The notes under the pieces were generated by a model. The model did not search any database. It was not told where the DNA came from and saw only the letters and a list, made by a program, of their open reading frames with translations. This document shows positions 51,960 to 59,909 of a stretch of DNA of 64,000 nt, piece after piece; position 1 is the stretch's first letter, and each line of letters begins with the position of its first letter. Origin of the DNA: JADJNW01 sp964526645 (GTDB taxonomy: Bacteria > Bacteroidota > Bacteroidia > Chitinophagales > Saprospiraceae); contig CAZGJN010000011.1 of NCBI GenBank assembly GCA_964526645.1, positions 1-64,000 on the forward strand. Reading direction: 5' to 3'. A program made the position numbers and the translations under genes.

Positions 51960-52033
51960 GGTCAGGTGGCCGAGCGGTTAGGCAGAGGTCTGCAAAACCT
52001 CGTACGGCGGTTCGATTCCGCTCCTGACCTCCA
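51960..52033 (+). tRNA. tRNA-Cys (GCA)
   Basis: A full cloverleaf: acceptor GGTCAGG (51960-51966) with CCTGACC (52023-52029), perfect 7 bp; D-arm GCCGAGCGGTTAGGC; anticodon loop CTGCAAA with anticodon GCA; T-arm with TTCGATTC; discriminator T at 52030 and encoded CCA at 52031-52033. The 71-base body is typical for tRNA-Cys. It stands alone, with its own -7 box and a terminator, and no integrase gene is next to it. Confidence 0.95.
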
Positions 52034-52042
52034 GCACATCAA

Positions 52043-52074
52043 TCCTCTGGCAATGCACTGCCAGGGGATTTTTT
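52043..52074 (+). terminator. terminator of tRNA-Cys
   Basis: TCCTCTGGCA (52043-52052) and TGCCAGGGGA (52059-52068) form a 10-bp stem with one G-T pair, loop ATGCAC, followed by TTTTTT. It is 10 bp after the CCA end. Confidence 0.85.
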
Positions 52075-52237
52075 GTTTGCGATGCTGCTAACGGAAGCCG
52101 CTACATAGCCACAAACCTGAAGTACTTATACCACTTTCAATTGCTGATGGTATATTAAAAACTAAATAATGGACTGATCTTCGATCATTTAATTTTTTAG
52201 ATGTAAGCCTTCTTATTTTAAATTTGGCATTACGTTT

Positions 52238-53056
52238 TTACTTCACTAAAAACTTCCGGCTCAGGATGCCATTTTTGGTGTGGACTTTCAGGAAGTAGTA
52301 GCCCTTCTCGAAATCCGCGACAGACAGGTAGAGATAATTCGAACGCAGGGCAGGAGTAGTGTACACCCGTTGCCCCAGCATGTTGAGTACTTCTAAGCGC
52401 TCGCTCTGGAGGTTTTGCAGGCTAATGTAAAGATAGGTGCTGGCAGGATTGGGGAAAACAATCAATTGTTTATCGTTGCCTTGCCGAAGAATATTGGCAA
52501 GAATATCTCGAATGAGTAGAACGGTAGCGCCTTTAGGATCCGTGTATGATGGTATTTCAATCCCGTTGGCATTAAAAAGTCTCAGGTTTTCAAGTCTTAT
52601 ATTGAAAGGCAGTTCTGGAGCAGTAAGGCTGCCGATGATGTCACCAATGATAACGAGCTTCAAGGTGCCTATTTTGCCAAATCCATTCACGCCTTTATTA
52701 CCTTTACGGCTCAAAAGCACGCTCAGCTTGCCTTTGTCCAAGGAGGAACGATCCTGCAAGACAATTACATCATCACGATCGCCCAGGAAAGAAGCAGATT
52801 TGTAATAAAAAGCAGTAGAATCGAGTACGAGTAATTCGTGGGGAAAGGCAATATCAAAAACGAGAGTGTGAAGGGCTTCCGCTGCTGCATCGGCAGTGCC
52901 AACGTACAGATCGGCAGTGATTTCCACTTCATTGTCATCTACGATAAAAATCTTCTCTTCATCAAATTGAAAATACACGGGTACTTGTGCACTCATCGTA
53001 AAAGGCACCAAGCCAAATAGAAAAAATAGCAGCACAAACAAACGAGTACCCTCCAT
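52238..53056 (-). CDS. secreted protein with cohesin-like domain, T9SS type A
   Basis: ATG at 53056 (272 residues); a TTG at 53071 would add five. Signal peptide (1-23, M-S-A-Q). The region about 25-175 has a beta-sandwich pattern like the cohesin or dockerin-partner fold (V-D-D-N-E-V-E-I-T-A-D-L-Y-V and V-F-D-I-A-F-P-H-E-L-L). A T9SS type A sorting domain covers about 200-272 (V-F-P-N-P-A-S-T-Y-L-Y-I, then K-G-Y-Y-F-L-K-V and R-K-F-L-V-K). Probably secreted and attached to the surface. No partner gene nearby. Confidence 0.82.
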   Translation of the reverse strand: MEGTRLFVLLFFLFGLVPFTMSAQVPVYFQFDEEKIFIVDDNEVEITADLYVGTADAAAEALHTLVFDIAFPHELLVLDSTAFYYKSASFLGDRDDVIVLQDRSSLDKGKLSVLLSRKGNKGVNGFGKIGTLKLVIIGDIIGSLTAPELPFNIRLENLRLFNANGIEIPSYTDPKGATVLLIRDILANILRQGNDKQLIVFPNPASTYLYISLQNLQSERLEVLNMLGQRVYTTPALRSNYLYLSVADFEKGYYFLKVHTKNGILSRKFLVK

Positions 53057-53227
53057 ACCGGATAGAATCAATTATCTCACAAAAATGCAATTTTTTTTCC
53101 GCTTTTAAAAGAACTATATTCTAAATTTGTTGAGAAGAATACTGATTTTATCTTAGCAAGGCACGCTTACACCGGAGATTATTGTGCATGCTTTTTAGAT
53201 TATCACATTACAAAAACACAATGCCTT

Positions 53228-54673
53228 ATGCCGAGCAAAAAACTGATGACCTTACTCGGCGTTTTTTCGGGTGCGGATATCAACCGTTTTAAAAAATACT
53301 TATCCTCTCCTTTTTTTAATGAAAATGAAGACCTTATCAAGCTTTTCAATTTGCTGGAAAAGCAGAAAAGCACTGCACTGAAGGAGAATATTTCGGTAAA
53401 AGAGCAGTTATGGCAGGCATTATTTGGCGAAAAAAGCTACAACGATGGCTACATGCGGCGCTTGTTGTCGGATTTAATTCAGTTGGTGCTTGATTTTCTG
53501 AGCCTAAAAGCCAAGCAAAAAGAAGGCATACAGTCGCAAATAGCACTACTGAGCACCCTTAGCGAGCTCAAACTGGATACCCATTTTGCGGGCGTACTGC
53601 GGCAGGTGGAGACTGCTGCGCAGCAGGTTACCTTTCGGGATAGCGCTTTTTACTTCTGGCAGTATCAAATAGAGCATTTGCAACACCAGCGTATGGAGCG
53701 TTCTGGTTACAAGCTGGAACATCTTTCCAACTTGGAAAACGCAGATCACTTCTTGGATTGTTATTATATTATCCAAAAGCTCCGCCACTATTGTGATGTG
53801 TTGGAATACAGAAACTTTTTTTCACTTGACATACAGGTTGAACTACCCCTGGGTTTTATTAAGTGGCTTTCGCAAAGTAAATACCTAAAAGAACCAGGTA
53901 TTGCAGCTTATTTTGATATTTATCAAATGCTTTCGCATCAAGATGGTGCTTTTTATTATTACAAACTAAAAGCGTTTTTGGAGCAAAATAGTCATTACTT
54001 TCCAGATGAGGAGCTGCGCTCTCTTTATGTCCATTTAATTAATTATTGCATTTATAAAAAAATAAACATAGGCGACATCAGCTTTTTTAAGGAGCTTTTT
54101 GATGTTTTTAAAACGCTTCTGAAAAAAGAGATATTATTGCGCGGTGATGTTTTAGATCCTCAATATTACAAAACCATTATTTCGGTTGGGATACAAATAA
54201 AAGAATTCGATTGGGTAGAGCATTTTATTCAATCTTACACCGCTAAGCTTCCGCCGGAAGAGCAAGAAAATGCACTCACCTACAACCTTGCCAAGCTTTA
54301 TTTTCAACAAAAACGCTACCAGCAGGTGATCGCTCAACTCCGAGAGGTGGAGTATCAAAATGTGACCTACGCCCTGGGGGCAAAGCTAATGCTCCTGAAA
54401 ACTTATTATGAGCTAAATGAATATCTGGCACTCGATTCATTAATTGATAGTTTTCGGATTTATCTGTATCGCAATAAAACAATTTCCAAAGAAGTGCGCC
54501 AGCAATATATGAACGTGCTGCGGTTCATAAAAAAACTCGCCACTATTGTACCTGGAGACCGAAGCGCTGTAGAAAAAATCGGTGCGCAGATAAATGCCTG
54601 CAAAAACCTCGCCGATAAAAGCTGGATACTGGAAAAAGTGACAATATTAAAGGGGGAAGTAGAAACACGATAA
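53228..54673 (+). CDS. large helical hypothetical protein
   Basis: 481 residues, soluble and nearly all helix, with many Leu/Tyr/Phe/Glu helices. Some pairs look like TPR or HEAT-type repeats (L-I-N-Y-C-I-Y-K-K near 272-280, L-A-K-L-Y-F-Q-Q-K-R-Y-Q-Q-V near 352-365). No motif or family recognised. Its start L-M-T-L-L-G-V-F-S-G-A-D-I-N-R-F-K-K-Y-L-S-S-P-F-F-N is shared by a Bacteroidota group as far as I recall, but the function is open. It converges with lpd (55 bp between stops). Upstream 156 bp show no promoter consensus. Confidence 0.72.
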   Translation: MPSKKLMTLLGVFSGADINRFKKYLSSPFFNENEDLIKLFNLLEKQKSTALKENISVKEQLWQALFGEKSYNDGYMRRLLSDLIQLVLDFLSLKAKQKEGIQSQIALLSTLSELKLDTHFAGVLRQVETAAQQVTFRDSAFYFWQYQIEHLQHQRMERSGYKLEHLSNLENADHFLDCYYIIQKLRHYCDVLEYRNFFSLDIQVELPLGFIKWLSQSKYLKEPGIAAYFDIYQMLSHQDGAFYYYKLKAFLEQNSHYFPDEELRSLYVHLINYCIYKKINIGDISFFKELFDVFKTLLKKEILLRGDVLDPQYYKTIISVGIQIKEFDWVEHFIQSYTAKLPPEEQENALTYNLAKLYFQQKRYQQVIAQLREVEYQNVTYALGAKLMLLKTYYELNEYLALDSLIDSFRIYLYRNKTISKEVRQQYMNVLRFIKKLATIVPGDRSAVEKIGAQINACKNLADKSWILEKVTILKGEVETR

Positions 54674-54728
54674 AACGCAGGAAGATGGAGGGCAGTTGGC
54701 ATCCCCACCTTCCTGCAGTTGTCATTTT

Positions 54729-56132
54729 TTACATGTGAATGGCACGATCAGCTGTAGCAGCCAGTGCAGCTTCTTTGAAAGCCTCTGTGAAAGTTGGGTG
54801 TGCATGGCTTATGCGTGCAGCATCTTCGGCGGAAGCCCTAAATTCCATTAAAGCTACGGCTTCTGCAATCATATCCGCAGCGCGCGGACCAACCATGTGT
54901 ACGCCCAGAATCTCATCCGTTTCTTTGTGCGAGAGTACCTTTACCAAGCCATCCGTATCCATGCTCGCGCGTGCGCGCCCTAGTGCTTTGAACGGGAATT
55001 TGCCAACTTTGTAAGGTATGCCTGCCTCCTTGAGTTGTTCTTCTGTTTGTCCTACCCCAGCCATTTCGGGCCAAGTATAGACCACGCCAGGGATCAGATT
55101 GTAATTAATATGCGGCTGCTGTCCTGCAATACACTCTGCCACCAACACCCCTTCTTCTTCCGCTTTGTGTGCGAGCATGGCGCCCCGGATCACATCGCCG
55201 ATGGCATAGATACCAGGCACTGCGGTTTCAAGGTGTTCATTGACAGGGATTCTACCTTTTTCGTCTAAAACGATACCAATTTGTTCTAAACCAAGATTAT
55301 CGGTGTAAGGACGACGCCCAATTGCCACCAAACAGTAATCCGCTTGCAAGGAGAATGTATGATCGGAATCGCGCTGTTGTACCTCAACTGTCACGCCTTT
55401 TTCATCCGCCCGAACGCTCGTCACAGCGTGTCTTAGGTGAAATGCCATGCCCAGTTTTTTCAAAGAGCGCATCAATTCTTTTCCACAATCGGCATCCATA
55501 CCTGGTATGATTCGGTCGAGAAATTCCACCACTTCAATTGAGGTGCCCAGGCGCGCAAAAACAGAGCCTAATTCCAATCCAATCACCCCTCCACCAATAA
55601 TGACCATTCGCTGGGGCACTTCTGCAATATTCAATGCCTCTGTTGAGGTAATCACACGCTTTTTATCGTAGTTAAAATTGGCAGGTGTAATTGGCTTAGA
55701 ACCAGTGGCGATGATGACTTTATCGGTTTCGATCTCTTCTCTATTCCCATCCGATTTGGCGATACTGATTTTGTTGGCATTTACAAAAGAACCATGCCCA
55801 TGGTAAACGTCAATTTTGTTTTTTTTCATCAAAAAGTCAAGCCCCTTCACCGTCTGTTCCACTACTTCATTTTTGCGTTTGATCATTTGAGGCATATCCA
55901 CTTTGAGCTCCTTGAGGAGGATGCCATGTGTAGAAAATTTTTCATGTGCAGCATGGAAATGTTCACTTGAATCGAGTAAAGCTTTGGAGGGAATACAGCC
56001 GACGTTGAGGCAGGTACCTCCCAACACATTGTAGCGTTCGATAATAGCCGTTTTGAGCCCAAGTTGTGCCGCGCGAATCGCCGCTACATAGCCTCCTGGC
56101 CCCGAACCAATAATCGTCACATCATATTTCAT
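54729..56132 (-). CDS. lpdA: dihydrolipoyl dehydrogenase
   Basis: 467 residues, full length. FAD motif I-G-S-G-P-G-G-Y-V-A near 8-17, redox pair Cys41/Cys46 in G-G-T-C-L-N-V-G-C-I-P, NAD motif I-G-G-G-V-I-G-L-E near 183-191, and the C-terminal His-Glu pair in H-A-H-P-T-F-T-E. It reoxidises dihydrolipoamide in pyruvate and 2-oxoglutarate dehydrogenase complexes. The E1 and E2 genes are not in the window. It stands alone between a hypothetical gene and the ricT-like gene. Confidence 0.96.
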   Translation of the reverse strand: MKYDVTIIGSGPGGYVAAIRAAQLGLKTAIIERYNVLGGTCLNVGCIPSKALLDSSEHFHAAHEKFSTHGILLKELKVDMPQMIKRKNEVVEQTVKGLDFLMKKNKIDVYHGHGSFVNANKISIAKSDGNREEIETDKVIIATGSKPITPANFNYDKKRVITSTEALNIAEVPQRMVIIGGGVIGLELGSVFARLGTSIEVVEFLDRIIPGMDADCGKELMRSLKKLGMAFHLRHAVTSVRADEKGVTVEVQQRDSDHTFSLQADYCLVAIGRRPYTDNLGLEQIGIVLDEKGRIPVNEHLETAVPGIYAIGDVIRGAMLAHKAEEEGVLVAECIAGQQPHINYNLIPGVVYTWPEMAGVGQTEEQLKEAGIPYKVGKFPFKALGRARASMDTDGLVKVLSHKETDEILGVHMVGPRAADMIAEAVALMEFRASAEDAARISHAHPTFTEAFKEAALAATADRAIHM

Positions 56133-56286
56133 GGTATGCTTAGTTTTTACATAGGCTAATCGTGCTGATTTGCCAATGTCCTAATACAATTATAAACAAC
56201 AGCCAATCAGCATTTTATTGAAAATATCTTATTTAGATCCAGCGCAAAACCTTGAATCACATTATTACTTTCTCACAAAGAAACAG

Positions 56287-57600
56287 TTAGTCCTTCTTTC
56301 GGTTGTCTTTAAATTTTTTCTTTTTATTGCGAAAATCCCTTCCTCTACCGGCAGTGGGAGGTGTATCCTTTTTATCTGGCGGCGACTGTCTTTCGGAGCG
56401 TTGTTCTGGAAGGTCTTTGCGCACCTGATCGCCTCTGAAATCCCGATTTTTCTTCTTCTTTTTCTTCTTTTTGCGTTTTTCATCCGGCAATTCAATGACA
56501 CCCGTTACATCCTCAAAATCAACTGTGGGTTCGCCCTCTTCTTTGCCCGAAAGCGTTGATTGTTGAAGCAAACCATCGCCCAAATCCGCTGGTCTTTCCC
56601 CTGCGTCATTCATTTTTTTAATGCGCTTGACTTGTTCCAGCAAAAGTGGATAAATCTTGCCTCTGCCATTTTCATGCTCATAAGCATAGTACATCAAGCC
56701 TTTGAAAATATCTGTTTTGACCAATACGGCTGTACCGGCAGCTGTTTTGAGTGTTTCTGCCTGTTCGGGGAAATGGTCGAGCGCATCAAGGTAAGTGTCC
56801 AGTTCATAATTCAAACAGCATTTCAGCCTGCCGCATTGCCCGGATAATTTCGCTTGGTTGATAGCCAGATTTTGATAGCGAGCCGCCCCCGTGGATACCG
56901 ATTTAAAATCGGACAACCAGGTAGAACAGCAAAGCTCACGCCCGCAGGAGCCAATGCCTCCAATGCGTGCGGACTCCTGCCGCGCACCGATCTGCCGCAT
57001 TTCTATCTTGACGCGAAATTCCTTTGCAAAATGCCGAATTAATTCCCTGAAATCCACCCTTCCATCAGCAGTGTAATAAAAAGTCGCTTTGCGAATATCG
57101 CCTTGATACTCCACATCGCCGATTTTCATATCCAAGCCAAGCGTGCGAGCAATAGCGCGTGCCTGGATCATGGTCGGAATTTCCATGTCGCGGGCTTCCT
57201 GCAAGCGCTCCAGGTCGCGCTCATTAGCGCGCCGAATTACCCCATGTACAACGCTTTCCTCGTTGATGCGCTTTTTCTTCATTTGCAGGCGTACCAATTC
57301 TCCCGACAAGGAGACCCGACCCACATCATACCCAGTGCCGGTTTCTACTACCGCCATATCACCCGTGGCAACCTGAACGTGTTCCTGCTTTCTATAAAAT
57401 CCTTTCCTTGAACCATTTTTAAAACTGACCTCGACCAAATCAAATGGTGCTACGTCTTCGATTTCCATGTCTGAAAGCCAGTCAAATGTATTGAGCCGAT
57501 TACAGCCCCCACTGGCGCAGCCATTTGTCATACACTTTCCATTGCTTCCGCAGCCGCCGGGCTTTCCGTTTTGGCTGACAGAACATCCTGTACATCCCAT
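56287..57600 (-). CDS. PSP1 domain protein (RicT/YaaT-like)
   Basis: 437 residues. An N-terminal Cys-rich segment (C at 3, 6, 17, 23, 28, 33) may bind a metal; the PSP1 domain follows (about 50-300) with K-I-E-M-R-Q-I-G-A-R-Q-E, G-G-I-G-S-C-G-R-E-L-C-C and C-G-R-L-K-C-C. The C-terminus is a Lys/Arg/Asp-rich tail with a run of eight Lys near 380-390. In Bacillus RicT acts with RicA and RicF in RNA maturation and binds iron-sulfur clusters. The gene follows holB by 13 bp, the same neighbour order as in Bacillus (holB, ricT), which supports the identity. Confidence 0.88.
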   Translation of the reverse strand: MGCTGCSVSQNGKPGGCGSNGKCMTNGCASGGCNRLNTFDWLSDMEIEDVAPFDLVEVSFKNGSRKGFYRKQEHVQVATGDMAVVETGTGYDVGRVSLSGELVRLQMKKKRINEESVVHGVIRRANERDLERLQEARDMEIPTMIQARAIARTLGLDMKIGDVEYQGDIRKATFYYTADGRVDFRELIRHFAKEFRVKIEMRQIGARQESARIGGIGSCGRELCCSTWLSDFKSVSTGAARYQNLAINQAKLSGQCGRLKCCLNYELDTYLDALDHFPEQAETLKTAAGTAVLVKTDIFKGLMYYAYEHENGRGKIYPLLLEQVKRIKKMNDAGERPADLGDGLLQQSTLSGKEEGEPTVDFEDVTGVIELPDEKRKKKKKKKKNRDFRGDQVRKDLPEQRSERQSPPDKKDTPPTAGRGRDFRNKKKKFKDNRKKD

Positions 57601-57613
57601 AATTTCAGCGAAT

Positions 57614-58753
57614 TTATTTATGATTAAGGGCCCTTTGAAGGACCTCCGTTTTATGTTTCAAAATTTGATGCACTTTTATAGAAGCATCTAAAAATAATAT
57701 TCTGGGATTTGCATTACGCTCCACAAAGTAGCTGCATTGCGAAAATAAATTTGAAAGCGGCTCGATTTGTGCTATTTCAATGACGGCTAATAAGTTTTGC
57801 GCGGTTGCTAACTCTTTGGGGCGCAGCCGAACTGCCTGGCTGTTCGTCAGTTTGAGTACCATATATTCGCGAAGAAAATGCAGGGCATATCGCAAAAAGT
57901 GCTTCTGATTTTCCCGACCGATGTCGGCAAATTTTTCTACCCACTTGACCAACTCCATGCCATTTCCCTTGTAGCATTTTCGCAGCCAGTCGAGAAATAA
58001 ATTGGCATGATCGCTTTCTTCATATTCCAATATCTGCAATGCCTCGTTGAAATTACCATCCGCCAGGTAAGCCGTCACTTGTGCACTTTCAATCGGCAAT
58101 TGCTTTTTTTGTACCAATGCCTGTACAATTTCTTCATCCTGCAAAGGGTTGACAAGCACAATTTGACACCTCGACAAAATCGTAGGCAATATCAGCTCTT
58201 GTTGTTCGGCTACGAGTATAAAAAGCGTTTGCGCTGGTGGCTCCTCTATGATTTTCAACAAGCGGTTGCCCTCTTTGCCCAAATACTCCGGCAGCCACAT
58301 CAGCAGTACTTTATATTCGCTTTCAAAAGTTTTGAGGCTGAGTTTGCGCACGATGTTGTTGCACTCTTCCTTGTTGATGTTGCCTTGTTTATTCTCTGCG
58401 CCTATCAATTGCAACCACTGATTTGCATCCTGGTAAGGATTTTGTGCCAATGCTGTGCGCCACTGAGGCATAAAATGATCACTCAAAGCATTGGTACCCA
58501 CCGTAGGAAAAGAAAAATGCACATCGGGGTGAATCAATTTGCTGACCTTGCTACAATTTCCACACAATCCGCAAGATTCCGTTTCGGATTTATTTTCACA
58601 AAACAGGAATTGCACCAATGCCAGCGCCAATGGGAAATTGCCGCTACCCGGTGTACCCAGCAGCAACAGTGCATGCGGCAGCCGGTCGTTGAGTACCATC
58701 TGTCGCAACAATTGCTTTACGGCTTCCTGCCCAACTACTTCGCTGAACAACAT
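57614..58753 (-). CDS. holB: DNA polymerase III subunit delta'
   Basis: 379 residues of clamp-loader fold. Zinc module C-x-x-x-x-x-x-x-x-C-G-L-C-G-N-C near 53-65 (C-G-L-C-G-N-C is clear). The P-loop reads G-T-P-G-S-G-N-F, with Asn in place of Lys, so it probably does not hydrolyse ATP, as usual for delta'. S-R-C-Q-I near 185 is the arginine-finger-type S-R-C motif. It is part of the clamp loader at the replication fork. It precedes the ricT-like gene by 13 bp. Confidence 0.88.
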   Translation of the reverse strand: MLFSEVVGQEAVKQLLRQMVLNDRLPHALLLLGTPGSGNFPLALALVQFLFCENKSETESCGLCGNCSKVSKLIHPDVHFSFPTVGTNALSDHFMPQWRTALAQNPYQDANQWLQLIGAENKQGNINKEECNNIVRKLSLKTFESEYKVLLMWLPEYLGKEGNRLLKIIEEPPAQTLFILVAEQQELILPTILSRCQIVLVNPLQDEEIVQALVQKKQLPIESAQVTAYLADGNFNEALQILEYEESDHANLFLDWLRKCYKGNGMELVKWVEKFADIGRENQKHFLRYALHFLREYMVLKLTNSQAVRLRPKELATAQNLLAVIEIAQIEPLSNLFSQCSYFVERNANPRILFLDASIKVHQILKHKTEVLQRALNHK

Positions 58754-58794
58754 AGCATTGATGCTTTAAAACTTTTTGCAATCCGACATAAAAT

Positions 58795-59271
58795 TCAGGA
58801 TTGAAGCCAGTCCAAGACTTGTTCGTCTAAGGGATTGGTTGAAGGTGGGAGAATTTTGACGAGATACCCATTTTCGTCCAGCAAATACTTTTGAAAATTC
58901 CACGACACCTCGCTATCCATTACGCCATTTTGGCTTTGCTGGGTCAACCAGTTATAGATAGGATGCGCATTTGCTCCTCGAATGGTTATTTTAGCAGCCA
59001 GTGGGAAAGTGACTCCGTATCTTTTTGTGCAAAATGCCTTGATTTCCTCCTCATCGCCCGGTTCTTGCCCGCCAAAATCATTGCATGGAAAACCTACGAT
59101 TGCCAATTTATGCTGAAATGCTTCGTAAAGCGCTTGCAACTGTTGATATTGGGGCGTATAGCCGCACTCCGACGCAACGTTGACTATCATCACTTTTTTA
59201 CCCTTCCACTGGGAAAAATCTATTTCCTTACCTTCAATTCCTTCTACCTTAAATGGATGTATGGACGACAC
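58795..59271 (-). CDS. glutathione peroxidase (Cys type)
   Basis: 158 residues. Catalytic Cys36 in N-V-A-S-E-C-G-Y-T, F-P-C-N-D-F-G-G-Q-E-P-G near 61-72 (Gln of the active-site set), and W-N-F-Q-K-Y-L near 124-130. The active residue is encoded as Cys, not selenocysteine. No signal peptide, so it is cytoplasmic. It reduces hydrogen or lipid peroxides, in bacteria mostly with thioredoxin. It lies 41 bp upstream of holB on the same strand and could share its transcript. Confidence 0.93.
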   Translation of the reverse strand: MSSIHPFKVEGIEGKEIDFSQWKGKKVMIVNVASECGYTPQYQQLQALYEAFQHKLAIVGFPCNDFGGQEPGDEEEIKAFCTKRYGVTFPLAAKITIRGANAHPIYNWLTQQSQNGVMDSEVSWNFQKYLLDENGYLVKILPPSTNPLDEQVLDWLQS

Positions 59272-59334
59272 AGTCCTTTATTTTATTTTGGTTATGAGGG
59301 TAAAAATAAGTATTTTATTTGACTTGCGCTATAT

Positions 59335-59715
59335 TCATCTCACAATCTCTTGAATTTGATCTTGCAAGCGTTTCGTTATCAGTCCAATAAGGCGTTTTGT
59401 AAGCGCTACTTCGTGTTCCTGAAAAATTTGCCATTCCTTGATGGTAAAATGCCCGATGATCGTTCCACACAGCAAATTCCTCATTTTCAGGTCGCTTCGA
59501 AGGCTTTGCGCAATCCAATCCAACTGCGCCTGTCGAGATAAGCTTTCCCATTTTATTTTTCGCTTTTGCAAAAAATGATGGAACATAGCCAGTAGCAGGT
59601 CATTTTGCAATTTTAAAATTGGGCGCAACACTTCGTTTTGAAAGTGCTCGGGTACACTCGGAGCGCTTTTTTCGATTTCGATTTTGGGTCGAATAGAAAG
59701 CTTTAAGTCTTGCAT
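59335..59715 (-). CDS. conserved-type helical hypothetical protein
   Basis: ATG at 59715 (126 residues, M-Q-D-L-K-L-S-I-R-P); an ATG at 59730 would add five. The protein is helical: F-Q-N-E-V-L-R-P-I-L-K-L-Q-N-D-L-L-L near 27-44, R-N-L-L-C-G-T-I-I-G near 79-88. Similar proteins in Bacteroidota are often mis-called glyoxalases; I see no glyoxalase motif. Function unknown. It precedes the glutathione peroxidase gene on the same strand with a 63-bp gap. Confidence 0.65.
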   Translation of the reverse strand: MQDLKLSIRPKIEIEKSAPSVPEHFQNEVLRPILKLQNDLLLAMFHHFLQKRKIKWESLSRQAQLDWIAQSLRSDLKMRNLLCGTIIGHFTIKEWQIFQEHEVALTKRLIGLITKRLQDQIQEIVR

Positions 59716-59909
59716 ACATTCTTTTTGCAATTAACCTGTTTCTATCATTGGAAGTTTAACAGAATTCCTGATACTAATTTTTTGGAGAACTATAATTTTC
59801 CTGCCCCCTCTTTCTTTTCTGTGCAAAAAGCCATAGTTTTATACCCGATTGATGCTGACAAACACCCTTGCCCTTACACCTTTTTTGTTCCAAAAACCCG
59901 ATAGAACGT

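Noticed and set aside
51960..52033. tRNA-Cys as an integration site of a genomic island
   Set aside because: No integrase gene next to it and no repeat of the tRNA 3' end seen nearby in the window.
58007..58804. A 265-codon plus-strand frame
   Set aside because: Antisense to holB; the translation is rich in Gln, Leu and Phe with no motif and no start signal.
58795..59271. Selenoprotein glutathione peroxidase
   Set aside because: The active residue is encoded as Cys in frame, with no in-frame TGA.
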